DNA of 64,000 nucleotides, from assembly GCF_017573505.1 (NCBI RefSeq), contig NZ_JAGEOJ010000021.1, positions 124,001-188,000 of the forward strand, in the 5' to 3' direction. This document shows, piece by piece, positions 24,246 to 32,656 of this stretch. Position 1 is the first letter of the stretch. Each line of letters opens with the position of its first letter. Below the pieces are notes generated by a model, which did not search any database, had not been told where the DNA came from, and was given only the letters and a program-made list of their open reading frames with translations. The DNA is from Actinomadura barringtoniae. GTDB lineage: Bacteria; Actinomycetota; Actinomycetes; Streptosporangiales; Streptosporangiaceae. The translations under genes and the position numbers were made by a program.

Positions 24246-25730
24246 TCAACTCTTCTTGGCGGGTGCGGGGCGGCGGGGGAGCAGGAACGCGGGGACGAGC
24301 GCCAGCACCAGCACCACGGCGGCGACCGCGTAGGTGTGCTGGAACGCATCCGCCAACGCCGGGGCGAGAGCCTCCCGGCTCTTACCTGCGGCGCCTGCGA
24401 CCGCGCCGTCCGAGCCGGGGACGCGGTCGGCCAGCGCGCCGGTCAGCAGCACCGACGCCACCGCCGTGCCGACGGCGCCCATCATCGTGTTGATGAGGTT
24501 GACCGTGCTGCTTCCGGCGGGCGCCTGGGCGTGCGACAGGTTGCGGGCCGCCGCGGTCATCGTCGGCATCACCGTCGAGCCGCCGCCCGCGCCGACCGCG
24601 GCCATGGCGAGCATGAGCACCCAGTACGGGGTGTCGGCGGCCAGCTGCGTGGTGAAGACGATGAATCCGGTCGAGCCGATCGTGATGCCCGCGAGCACGA
24701 TCCGTCCCGGCCCCACCTTGTCGATGAGGCGGCCGGCGACCTGCATGGCGGTACCGGACGCGAGCGCGGCGGGGATGCCGAGCAGCCCGGCCATCGTGGC
24801 GCTCTCGCCGCGAACGACCTGGTAGTACAGCGGCGCCAGGATCATCGTTCCGAAGTAGCCGGAGGCGAAGAGCACCAGCGTTCCGGCGGCCGCGGCGAAC
24901 GTTCGGTCGCGGAACAGGCTTAGGTCGATCAGCGGATCGCGGGCGGTCAGCGCGCGGGCGACGAACGCGACGATCAGCAGTGCGCCGGCGACGATGGGGA
25001 CGAGCACGCCGGGCGAGTCGAAGCCGTGGCGTTCACCGCCGACGGTCACCCCGTACAGCAGCGTGGCCAGGCCCGGCGACAGCAGCAGGAGGCCGGGCAC
25101 GTCCAGCCGCTTGGCGGCCTGCGGGGTGTCGCGCGGGAAGAAGCGCGCGGCCAGCGCGATCACCGCGACGCCGATCGGGAGGTTGATGAAGAACATCCAG
25201 CGCCAGGACACGTCGTCCACCAGCCAGCCGCCGAGCACCGGGCCGGTCAGCGGGCCGACCAGGATGGCCAGGCCGAGCGTGCTCATCACGCGGCCGAGCC
25301 GGTCGGGTGCGGCGGAACGGATGAGGATGGTCATCCCGACCGGCATGATCATGCCGCCGCCGAAGCCCTGCAGCACACGGAAGAAGATGAGCGCCTCGAT
25401 GTTCCAGGCGGCGCCCGCCAGCAGGGAACCGGCCGTGAAGAGTGCGATCGCGACGAGGTAGAGGCGGCGGGCGCCGAACCGTCCGGTCGCCCACGCGGTG
25501 GCCGGGATCATGGCGCCGAGGGCCAGCGAGTAGCCGGTGGTCACCCACTGGACGGTGGCCAGCGGGGCGGCGAAGTCCTGCGACAGCCGGTTGATCGCGA
25601 CGTTGACGATCGTCATGTCGAGCGTGGTCATGATGGACCCGAGCACGAGGATCAGCGCGATCGCCGTGGTGCGCGGGGAGGGTGCCGGAGCGGCGACGGG
25701 ATCGTGCCGCGCGTTGGTCACGGTGGTCAT
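24246..25730 (-). CDS. MFS drug exporter, DHA2 (EmrB/QacA) family
   Basis: A 494-residue, 14-helix proton antiporter. It shows 'ILVLGSIMTTLDMTIVNVAINRL' (helix 1, D..IVN.A motif D1), 'GYSLALGAMIPATAWATGRFGARRLYLVAIALF' (motif A), 'RVLQGFGGGMIMPVGMTIL' (motif B) and 'GLAILVGPLTGPVLGGWLVDDVSWRWMFFINLPIGV' (motif C). The ATG at 25730 is preceded by AAGGAC and removes an unconserved 23-residue extension. An FMN reductase and a hydrolase lie upstream on the same strand, suggesting a detoxification or export unit. Confidence 0.95.
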   Translation of the reverse strand: MTTVTNARHDPVAAPAPSPRTTAIALILVLGSIMTTLDMTIVNVAINRLSQDFAAPLATVQWVTTGYSLALGAMIPATAWATGRFGARRLYLVAIALFTAGSLLAGAAWNIEALIFFRVLQGFGGGMIMPVGMTILIRSAAPDRLGRVMSTLGLAILVGPLTGPVLGGWLVDDVSWRWMFFINLPIGVAVIALAARFFPRDTPQAAKRLDVPGLLLLSPGLATLLYGVTVGGERHGFDSPGVLVPIVAGALLIVAFVARALTARDPLIDLSLFRDRTFAAAAGTLVLFASGYFGTMILAPLYYQVVRGESATMAGLLGIPAALASGTAMQVAGRLIDKVGPGRIVLAGITIGSTGFIVFTTQLAADTPYWVLMLAMAAVGAGGGSTVMPTMTAAARNLSHAQAPAGSSTVNLINTMMGAVGTAVASVLLTGALADRVPGSDGAVAGAAGKSREALAPALADAFQHTYAVAAVVLVLALVPAFLLPRRPAPAKKS

Positions 25731-25866
25731 GTCGTTGGTCCTTAGGAGGAGGCCGCGCCACGGGACGCCGGGCCGGAGGAGGCCGCGCCGCGCACTCACG
25801 CGGAGCGATGGGACGGTCCGGGCCTAGGTCTGCCGCTGCCGCTGGGGCTGGGGGCGGGGGGCAGGG

Positions 25867-26439
25867 TCAGGCGGCGTAGGGGCGGACGGCCTTGGCGTCG
25901 CGCAGGGCGTGGCCCCACCAGGCGAGCTGGTCGAGCATGTTCTTGGCGGCAGCGTCGGCGGCGGTGCTGTCCTGGTGGCGGCCGTCCTCGTCGAACTGCG
26001 ACCAGGGGTTGTGAAAGCTGACGGTGTCGCGGATCGTGACCGCGTGCAGTTCGGCGAAGACCGGGCGCAGGTGCTCGACCGCGCGCAGGCCGCCCGCCAG
26101 CCCGCCGTACGAGACGAACCCGACCGGCTTGGCCTGCCACTGCGTGAAGTGCCAGTCGATGAGGTTCTTCAGCGAGGCCGGGTAGCTGTGGTTGTACTCG
26201 GGGGTCACCACGACGAACGCCTCGGCGGCGTCCAGGCGGCCGGTGACGTCGCCCAGGCCGTGCGCCGTCGAGGTGCCCATGATCGAGGGGAGGGAGGCGT
26301 CCTCCAGGTCGATCACGTCGAAGGAGATGTCGGAGCGCTGGGCGGCCTGGCCGGTGAACCAGTCGGCCACCGTCGGGCCGAACCGGCCCTCGCGGGTGCT
26401 GCCGATGATGATCGCCACGTGCAGGAGGTTCTCGCTCAT
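25867..26439 (-). CDS. NADPH-dependent FMN reductase
   Basis: A 190-residue flavodoxin-like oxidoreductase. 'VAIIIGSTREGRFGPTVADWF' binds the FMN phosphate; 'VVVTPEYNHSYPASLKNLIDWHFTQWQAKPVGFVSYGGLAGGLRAVEHLRPV' is the family core. It would reduce FMN, quinones or azo compounds, or supply reduced flavin to a monooxygenase. It ends 136 bp from the MFS start. The ATG at 26439 follows GGAAGAC. Confidence 0.94.
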   Translation of the reverse strand: MSENLLHVAIIIGSTREGRFGPTVADWFTGQAAQRSDISFDVIDLEDASLPSIMGTSTAHGLGDVTGRLDAAEAFVVVTPEYNHSYPASLKNLIDWHFTQWQAKPVGFVSYGGLAGGLRAVEHLRPVFAELHAVTIRDTVSFHNPWSQFDEDGRHQDSTAADAAAKNMLDQLAWWGHALRDAKAVRPYAA

Positions 26440-26708
26440 TGCGGGTCTTCCTTCATCTGGTGTCTTCGCAGCTCAGGCCGCGTTCTGCTGATGAGGAAGA
26501 CGCTACGGATCTCGTCCCGCCGGGGAATCTGTCACGTGACTGGGCTCGACCGGTCGACCTGACCGGTCATGCGCCAGGGCCGGCACCGGTCGATGGCAAT
26601 GCCGGCACCGGTCGATGGCAGGGCCAGGACCGGTCGGTGGGGTCCTGGCCCTCGGCGCCTGCCACTCAGCGGTGGCCGTGGGCGCCGGCGACTGAGGGTG
26701 TCGGCCGC

Positions 26709-27482
26709 TCAGCGGTGGATGAAGTCGCGGACGAGCTTGCGGAACTCCTCGGGCTTCTCCAGGCCGATGACGTGACCGCAGTCGACCTCGGCGTACGCGC
26801 TGCCAGGGATGGCGGCGTGGATCTCGCGCGAGTACTCGACGGGGATGAGGGCGTCCAGCGCGGTGCCGATGACCAGCGTCTCGGCCTGGACGCGCGGCAG
26901 CAGGTCGCGAACGTCCACGCGCAGGCACAGGTCGACCTGGCGGAGCCGTCCGGGCACCGGCTGCATGAACGAGTTGGCGGCCTCGACGCCCTCGCTGCCG
27001 ATGCTGTTCAGGAACCCGCGGCTGTAGGCGGTGACCGCCGCCAGCCGGCCGAACGAGTCGGCGTCGCCGCGCAGGTTCAGCCACAGCGTCATCACGTTCC
27101 GCAGGTACTGGTCGTCCGGGTGGCTGAAGCCGGCGACGAGGATCAGCCGCCGGACCAGTTCCGGCCGGGTGGCGGCGACGGCCACGGCCACCGAAGACCC
27201 CAGGGAGTAGCCGAGCAGATCCACCGGCGCCTTGCCCGAGTCCTCGATCACGGCCGCCACCTGGGCGGCGAGCATGCCGACGGTGAGGTCGGCGCCGTCG
27301 TCCTCCACCGGGTCGCTGCCCGAGAGGTCCGGCAGGATCACGGTGCTGCGGTCGGCGAAGTCGTCGTAGGTCCGGTCCCACACCATCGCGCCCGGCCCCA
27401 CCCCGTGCACCAGCACCAGACCCGGTCCGGTGCCCTCGGTGCGGTACTTCACCTGGGCGTTCTCAACGGTGATCGTAGGCAT
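26709..27482 (-). CDS. alpha/beta hydrolase
   Basis: A 257-residue soluble hydrolase: oxyanion 'LVLVHGVGPGAMVWDRT', nucleophile elbow 'LLGYSLGSSVAVAVA' (Ser), acid in 'VIGTALDALIPVEYS' and His in 'VDCGHVIGLEKPEEF'. Length and lid resemble C-C bond hydrolases and haloperoxidase-like esterases; the substrate is open. The gene is divergent from the XRE regulator at 27634, which may control it. Between it and the FMN reductase (26440-26708) lies a short repeat, CACCGGTCGATGGCA, occurring twice. Confidence 0.92.
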   Translation of the reverse strand: MPTITVENAQVKYRTEGTGPGLVLVHGVGPGAMVWDRTYDDFADRSTVILPDLSGSDPVEDDGADLTVGMLAAQVAAVIEDSGKAPVDLLGYSLGSSVAVAVAATRPELVRRLILVAGFSHPDDQYLRNVMTLWLNLRGDADSFGRLAAVTAYSRGFLNSIGSEGVEAANSFMQPVPGRLRQVDLCLRVDVRDLLPRVQAETLVIGTALDALIPVEYSREIHAAIPGSAYAEVDCGHVIGLEKPEEFRKLVRDFIHR

Positions 27483-27633
27483 CAGTTCGTTCCTTCCAAC
27501 GTTCGTGTCGCATCTCGGCTACCGACGACGGTGCCAACGGCGAACGCGGATGAGGAGCGGACCGTTCTGACTAGGATCGACAGCCCTAGGCTGACGGTGC
27601 AGGTCAGGCCCCCGCAGCGGTCACAATTGGGGC

Positions 27634-28500
27634 ATGAGCACGGACATGGACCGCCAGCAGCTCGCCGACTTCCTGCGCCGTTCGCGTGAACGGCTGCGGC
27701 CGGGCGACGTCGGCCTGGCGAGCGGCCCGCGCCGCCGCACCCCCGGCCTGCGGCGCGAAGAGGTGTCGCAGCTCGCGGGCATGTCGGCCGACTACTACAT
27801 GCGGCTGGAGCAGGCCCGCAGCCCGCAGCCGTCCACCCAGATGCTGGGGGCGCTGGCCCGGGCGCTGCGCCTGACCGAGGACGAACGCGATCACCTTTAC
27901 CTGCTGGCCGGGCACAGGCCTCCGGCGGGACGGTTCGCGGGCAACCACATCCGGCCCGGCCTGCTCTATCTGCTCGACCGCCTGGAGGAGACGCCCGCGC
28001 AGATCCTCAGCGACCTGGGCGACCTGCTCGCGCAGAACGCGCTGGCGGAGGCGCTGCTGGGCTGTGTCTGCACCGTACGGGAGGAAGACCGCAACATCGT
28101 GCTGCGGTGGTTCACCCAGCCGTTCATCCGGGAGGCCTTCCCGCCCGAGGAACGTGATCAGATCAGCCGCATGCACGTCGCCGACCTGCGGGCCGCGGTC
28201 GCGCGCCGCAACCACGACGCCGCGTCCACCGAGCTGGTCGAACGCATCCGCGCGGCGAGTGACGAGTTCGCGAAGCTGTGGGACCTGCACGAGGTCGCCG
28301 TGCGGCGCAAGAGCCGGATGCGCGTCCAGCACCCGTCACTCGGGCCGGTGGAGCTGGAGTGCGAGAGCCTGCTGACCCCGGCCGAGGATCAGCGGCTCCT
28401 CGTCTTCACCCCGCCGCCCGGCACCGACGCCATCGACTACCTGGGTCTGCTCCGCGTGGTCGGCCCGGAGATCACCCACCGGCACCACGCCCACCAATAG
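27634..28500 (+). CDS. XRE regulator with MmyB-like ligand domain
   Basis: A 288-residue regulator. HTH at residues 8-75 ('LADFLRRSRERLRPGDVGLASGPRRRTPGLRREEVSQLAGMSADYYMRLEQARSPQPS') is the XRE form always coupled to a C-terminal PAS-like MmyB domain ('HIRPGLLYLLDRLEETPAQILSDLGDLLAQNALAEALLG'), which binds fatty-acid-like ligands in characterised relatives. Such genes usually lie divergent from an SDR or hydrolase they control; here the neighbour is the hydrolase at 26709. An SDR lies just downstream in the opposite direction. Confidence 0.93.
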   Translation: MSTDMDRQQLADFLRRSRERLRPGDVGLASGPRRRTPGLRREEVSQLAGMSADYYMRLEQARSPQPSTQMLGALARALRLTEDERDHLYLLAGHRPPAGRFAGNHIRPGLLYLLDRLEETPAQILSDLGDLLAQNALAEALLGCVCTVREEDRNIVLRWFTQPFIREAFPPEERDQISRMHVADLRAAVARRNHDAASTELVERIRAASDEFAKLWDLHEVAVRRKSRMRVQHPSLGPVELECESLLTPAEDQRLLVFTPPPGTDAIDYLGLLRVVGPEITHRHHAHQ

Positions 28501-28512
28501 CCCGACCGAGAA

Positions 28513-29532
28513 TCAGGACCCGGCAGACCCCGCGGACTTGGTCGACTCGGCGGGCTCGGCAGCCCCAGCGGGCTCGGCAGCCCCAGTGGGCTCGGCCGAA
28601 CCGGCGGACTCGGGAGACCCAGCGGGCTCGGTGGACTCGGCGGACTTGGCGAGGAAGTCGCGGAAGTAGGCGACGAAGTCGGGCTGCGTGCCGTCGACGT
28701 CGGTGAAGCCGTACTCCTTGGCGAGTTCGCCGCTGCTGTACGAGCCGCCGGTCTTGGCCATCACGTCCGGGTCGGCGGCGAGGGCGACGACGGCGCGGCC
28801 GACGTAGGCGGGCGTCTCGGACTGAAGGAAGTGCGGGTCCTTCTCGGCGCCGTCCCGCCAGTTCTCCTCGGTCACCCCGAAGATCTCCAGCATGGCCTCC
28901 GACCTGAGGAAACCGGGCGTGAGCGCGAGCGCGGCGATGCCGTGCGACTTGAGCTCGGCGGCCTGGTTCTTGGCCAGGCGGATCACGGTCTGCTTGGCGA
29001 GGTCGTAATAGAACGTGCCGCGGTAGCCGCCGAGCAGCTCCTCCACGAACTGCTCGGTGCCGTCGGTCACCTCCACGACCAGGCCCTTCTTCTGCTCGAC
29101 CAGCAGTGGCAGCGCGAAGCGGCTCGTGATGATGTGCGTGTCCACAGCCCTGTGGAGAAGCTTCAGGCCCTTGTCGAGGTCGTGCTCCCACAGCGGCTTG
29201 TCCCACTCGACGAGCGACTCGCCGCCCCAGATGTCGTTCACCAGGACGTCCAGCCGGCCGTGGTCCGCGCGGATCCGTTCGGCGAGCGCCCGCACCTGCT
29301 CGGGGTCGGAGTGATCGACGCGGACGGCGATGCCGGTGCCGCCGCGCGCGGTGACCAGGTCGGCGCTGTCCTCGATCGTCTCCGGCCGGTCGAGGTCGGA
29401 ACGGCCCGCGCGCGTGCTGCGGCCGGTCACGTACACGGTCGCCCCGGCGGCGCCGAGCTCGACGGCGATGGCGCGGCCGGCGCCACGGGTGCCGCCGGCG
29501 ACGAGGGCGACCGCGTCGGTCAGCTGAGGCAT
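28513..29532 (-). CDS. SDR family oxidoreductase with low-complexity tail
   Basis: A 339-residue short-chain dehydrogenase. Cofactor motif 'LVAGGTRGAGRAIAVELG' and 'VYVTGRSTRAGRSD' (NADP-type), an atypical 'VNDIWGG' in place of NNAG, and 'YYDLAKQTVIRLAK' with the Tyr-Lys pair; family length is about 300. The last 38 residues repeat 'ESTEPAGS'-like Ser/Ala/Glu/Gly/Pro units and are probably a repeat expansion past the natural end. The promoter region carries a TetR-like operator (29550-29575), but no TetR gene is adjacent. Confidence 0.9.
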   Translation of the reverse strand: MPQLTDAVALVAGGTRGAGRAIAVELGAAGATVYVTGRSTRAGRSDLDRPETIEDSADLVTARGGTGIAVRVDHSDPEQVRALAERIRADHGRLDVLVNDIWGGESLVEWDKPLWEHDLDKGLKLLHRAVDTHIITSRFALPLLVEQKKGLVVEVTDGTEQFVEELLGGYRGTFYYDLAKQTVIRLAKNQAAELKSHGIAALALTPGFLRSEAMLEIFGVTEENWRDGAEKDPHFLQSETPAYVGRAVVALAADPDVMAKTGGSYSSGELAKEYGFTDVDGTQPDFVAYFRDFLAKSAESTEPAGSPESAGSAEPTGAAEPAGAAEPAESTKSAGSAGS

Positions 29533-29549
29533 GATCGTTCCTCCCGGGA

Positions 29550-29575
29550 TTAGTAAATGCTCATTCGTTTATTAA
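29550..29575. promoter_or_regulatory. TetR-like operator before the SDR gene
   Basis: TTAGTAAATG and CGTTTATTAA form an imperfect dyad (8 of 10 pairs) around CTCATT, 18 bp upstream of the SDR start. A perfect 12-bp palindrome CGTTTGCAAACG lies further up at 29595-29606. AAACG-AATGAG-CATTT-like sites are typical of TetR-family repressors of SDR genes. Confidence 0.5.
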
Positions 29576-29638
29576 CGTAGACCACGGCCGACAGCGTTTG
29601 CAAACGCGCGTTCATAAACTCGTTCGGTTAACTATCGC

Positions 29639-30787
29639 TCAGCGCGCGGCGAGGCGCCACAGCGACGTGACCTCGGCCGAACGCGCCGCGTGCAGCGGGT
29701 CGGAGGCGTCGGCGGCCCGGGGGTGCTGGGGCTTGATGTCCAGCCGTCCCGCCACCCGCAGCCCGGCCGCGTCGAACGTGGTCAGCAGCTCCTCGCGTGT
29801 CCGCAGCCCGAGGTGCTCGGCCAGGTCCGACAGGATCAGCCAGCCCTCGCCGCCCGGGGTGAGATGGTCGGCGAGCCCGTTCAGGAAGCCGCGCAGCATC
29901 CGGCCGTCGGGGTCGTAGACCGCGTACTCCAGCGGCGAACTCGGCTTGGCCGGCAGCCACGGCGGATTGCAGACCACCAGCGGCGCCCGTTCCGGCGGGA
30001 ACAGGTCGGCCTCGATCACCCGAACCTGTTCCTCCAGGCCGAGGCGGGTGAGGTTGTCGCGGGCGCAGGCCAGCGCGCGCGGGTCCTGGTCGGTCGCCAC
30101 GATCCGCTGAACGCCCCGTCGCGCCAGTACCGCCGCGAGGACCCCGGTACCGGTGCCGATGTCGTACGCCAGCTCGGTCGACGGCAGCGGCGCCTCGGCC
30201 ACCAGATCGACGTACTCGCCTCTGACCGGGGAGAACACGCCGTAGTGCGGGCGGATGCGGTCGCCGCCGAGCGCCGGGATCGGCACGCCCTTGCGCCGCC
30301 ATTCGTGCGCGCCGATCAGTCCGAGCAGCTCGCGCAGGGACGTCACGTACGGCTCGTCGGCCGAACCGTGCGCCTCCGTACAGGCCCGTTCCACGTCCGG
30401 CGCGCGCCGCAACGGGATCACATGCCCGGGCTCGAACGGGATGAGGAGCATGCCGAGCGTCCGCGCGCGCTGGGCTTGTGCCTGCCGGTGAAGGTGGAAC
30501 GTCTGGAGTTGCGAGGGCGGGGCCTCGTTGCGGCGCCGCCGCTTGGCCCGCCTGGGCGCACGGTCGGCGCGGCGCATCATCGCCTGGAGCAGCTGCCGCG
30601 CGTTCTGGAAATCGCCCCGCCACAGCAGCGCCGTGCCCTCGCAGGCCAGGCGGTACGCGTCGTCGGCCTTGGTCTCGTCATCGGCGATCACCACGCGCCC
30701 GGGCGGCGAGGCGCCGCTCTCCGAGCGCCACCGGGCCGACCGTTCCGCGCCGTCCTCGGACCACTCGATGACCTGCCGCGTCCCCAC
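29639..30787 (-). CDS. class I SAM-dependent methyltransferase (NPPW type)
   Basis: A methyltransferase of about 382 residues. The SAM site is 'AYDIGTGTGVLAAVLARRGVQRIVATDQDPRALACARDN', and the catalytic 'VVCNPPWLPAK' is the NPPY/W motif of enzymes that methylate amide or ring nitrogens (RlmG/RsmC or PrmC-like). The N-terminal part 'AYRLACEGTALLWRGDFQNARQLLQAM' with a Lys/Arg-rich stretch is typical of an actinobacterial group of unknown target. The start is uncertain: I chose the GTG at 30787 ahead of 'RQVIEW'; a GTG at 30877 would add 30 residues without clear conservation. Confidence 0.85.
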   Translation of the reverse strand: MGTRQVIEWSEDGAERSARWRSESGASPPGRVVIADDETKADDAYRLACEGTALLWRGDFQNARQLLQAMMRRADRAPRRAKRRRRNEAPPSQLQTFHLHRQAQAQRARTLGMLLIPFEPGHVIPLRRAPDVERACTEAHGSADEPYVTSLRELLGLIGAHEWRRKGVPIPALGGDRIRPHYGVFSPVRGEYVDLVAEAPLPSTELAYDIGTGTGVLAAVLARRGVQRIVATDQDPRALACARDNLTRLGLEEQVRVIEADLFPPERAPLVVCNPPWLPAKPSSPLEYAVYDPDGRMLRGFLNGLADHLTPGGEGWLILSDLAEHLGLRTREELLTTFDAAGLRVAGRLDIKPQHPRAADASDPLHAARSAEVTSLWRLAAR

Positions 30788-31013
30788 CGTGACACCGCCC
30801 GCCCGCCCGTTTCCGTTGCCCCTGCCGACTGATCGTACGGGAGCCGCCACCGAGGCCACCGATTCGAGGCCGGGCACCGGGACCGGCCGCCGGTCCGCGC
30901 GCGGTCGCGGCCCGGCCCGCGCGTGCCGTGCGCCGCGCGACGGTACGGCTGACCTGGTGTGATGCGGGCCCCGATGGGAAGATCGACGGTAGGCGCGCTA
31001 GGAGGGAGCGGCC

Positions 31014-31385
31014 ATGCGACTTCCAGGACAGCTGCACATGACCAGCGAGGGGCTCTCGCTCCTGCTCGAGGTCGTCGCGGTGTTCGTGCTGGCGTGGTGG
31101 GGGTTCGGCGTCGGCGACAACGCCGTCGTCCACGTGATCCTCGGCGTCGGCGCGCCGCTCGCCGCGATGGCCCTGTGGGGCGCGTTCGCGGCACCCAAGG
31201 CCAAGATCAAGGCGCCGCTGCCCGTCGTGCTGCTGGTCAAGCTGATCGTCTTCGGTGCCGCCGCGCTGGCGTTCTACGCCCTGGACCAGGTGGCCGTCGC
31301 CGTCATCTACGCCGCCATCGCGATCCTCAGCATCGTGCTGGCCGCCCTCGACAGCGACGCCGCCTACTCGAACGGCGACGCCTGA
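31014..31385 (+). CDS. DUF2568 (YrdB-like) membrane protein
   Basis: A 123-residue protein with four hydrophobic helices: 'LSLLLEVVAVFVLAWWGFGV', 'VVHVILGVGAPLAAMALWGAF', 'LPVVLLVKLIVFGAAALAFYAL' and 'AVAVIYAAIAILSIVLAAL', with the 'E...W.G........P........WG....PKA' pattern of YrdB/DUF2568 proteins. Function unknown. ATG follows GGAGGGAG. It points away from the methyltransferase. Confidence 0.88.
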   Translation: MRLPGQLHMTSEGLSLLLEVVAVFVLAWWGFGVGDNAVVHVILGVGAPLAAMALWGAFAAPKAKIKAPLPVVLLVKLIVFGAAALAFYALDQVAVAVIYAAIAILSIVLAALDSDAAYSNGDA

Positions 31386-31424
31386 CCTCCGCGACCCCGC
31401 CTGAACCCCGCGACCCCGCCTGAC

Positions 31425-31500
31425 CTCCCGCGGCGACGCCTGACCTCCGCGGCGACGCCTGACCTCCGCGGCGACGCCTGACCTCCGCGGCGACGCCTGA
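31425..31500. repeat. 19-bp tandem repeat after the DUF2568 gene
   Basis: The unit CTGACCTCCGCGGCGACGC occurs about four times in tandem (one copy with an extra C) just after the DUF2568 stop codon, between convergent genes. The unit resembles the last codons of that gene (GGCGACGCCTGAC), so the array looks like a duplication of its 3' end. Confidence 0.85.
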
Positions 31501-31521
31501 CCCCCGTGCCGCTGACGACGG

Positions 31522-32388
31522 CTACTCTCGGGCGGCGAGGTCGGAGCTGGACAGGTGGGTGGAGGTGGCGGCGATCTTGTGGAGCTTGGCCTCGTACTCC
31601 GAGCCGGGCTCGGCCGCGTAGAGCATCAGGCGGGCCAGGTCCGGGTCGTTCGGCAGGTGCAGGACCTCGAACGGCAGGACCAGGTGCCCGACCTCGGGGT
31701 GGTCGATGCGTGCCTCGCTCGGGATGACGTCCGACACCTGGTGCTCCGACCACATGCGGGCGAAGCGCGGGCTGCGCGTGAGCATCGTGTCCACCAGCTC
31801 GGCGAGGTGGGGGTCGTTGGGATCCTGCCCGGAGCGGAACCGCAGGTAGGCGACGTTCCCGGTGGCCACGCGCAGCCAGTTGTCGCCGAGCCGCTTCTCG
31901 TAGTCGCCGTTGAGGTGGATCTGGTGGGTCCAGGTCCGTTCCTCCGGCGGCACCTCCGCCAGGTCCACGAAGATCGCTGAGGTGAGGCGGTTCCAGGCGA
32001 CGACGTTGGTGTAGTGGCCGACCAGGTACGCGGGCGCCATGGTGATCGAGTCCAGCAGGTGCTGGAGCGTGGGCCGCAGGCGCGGCGGCCCCTGGTGGTG
32101 CTCCAGGCGCGGCGGATGGGCCAGTCGGTGCAGGTGGGCGTGCTCCTGCGCGTTCAGGCGGAGCGCCCGGGAGATCGCGTCGAGGATCTCCATGGAGACG
32201 TTGTCGGCGTTCCCCTGCTCCAGCCGGATGTAGTACGCCACGCTGACGCCGGCCAGCTGCGCCAGCTCCTCGCGGCGCAGCCCCGGCACGCGCCGGCGGC
32301 CCCCGTACGAGATCAACCCCACCTCGTCGGGCTGCAGCCGCGCCCGCCGCGACTTCAGGAATTCGCCCAGTTCGTTCGCCCGCGCCAT
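31522..32388 (-). CDS. XRE regulator with MmyB-like ligand domain
   Basis: A 288-residue regulator of the same class as the one at 27634. HTH residues 4-70: 'ELGEFLKSRRARLQPDEVGLISYGGRRRVPGLRREELAQLAGVSVAYYIRLEQGNADNVS'; MmyB domain 'RPTLQHLLDSITMAPAYLVGHYTNVVAWNRLTSAIF' to 'HLVLPFEVLHLPNDPDLARLMLYAAEPGSEYEAKL'. It is divergent from the MFS-SDR-esterase operon at 32657 and is its likely regulator. The ATG at 32388 is where the family begins; the frame continues far upstream through repeat DNA and should not be followed. Confidence 0.93.
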   Translation of the reverse strand: MARANELGEFLKSRRARLQPDEVGLISYGGRRRVPGLRREELAQLAGVSVAYYIRLEQGNADNVSMEILDAISRALRLNAQEHAHLHRLAHPPRLEHHQGPPRLRPTLQHLLDSITMAPAYLVGHYTNVVAWNRLTSAIFVDLAEVPPEERTWTHQIHLNGDYEKRLGDNWLRVATGNVAYLRFRSGQDPNDPHLAELVDTMLTRSPRFARMWSEHQVSDVIPSEARIDHPEVGHLVLPFEVLHLPNDPDLARLMLYAAEPGSEYEAKLHKIAATSTHLSSSDLAARE

Positions 32389-32394
32389 GAAAGC

Positions 32395-32530
32395 CGAGGG
32401 TAGCCGCCGCGGGGCGCCACCACCGCCGCGCGGGGCGCACCACCGCCGCGCGGGGCGCGCCACCGCCACGGGGCGCACCACCGCCGCAGGGCGCCACCGC
32501 CGCAGGGCGCCACCGCGGCGTGAGGGTGCC
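32395..32530. repeat. about 20-bp GC repeats in a divergent promoter region
   Basis: GGGGCGCACCACCGCCGCGC and shorter variants (AGGGCGCCACCGCCGC) occur about six times in tandem. The array sits between divergent genes, unlike most arrays here, and separates the regulator from the MFS promoter. The interval 32531-32656 probably holds the promoter; ACTGATCGTTCTGAACGA near 32614 is a partial palindrome. Confidence 0.7.
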
Positions 32531-32656
32531 ACCGCCAGTGGTAGGCACCGCGGGCGTACGAAGCGGCGGGGGCTGGGTAGGCCCGCACCGCCGCAGCACA
32601 TTGGAGCGCGTCGGACTGATCGTTCTGAACGAGCGAAAGCTGAAAGAGGCGTTTCC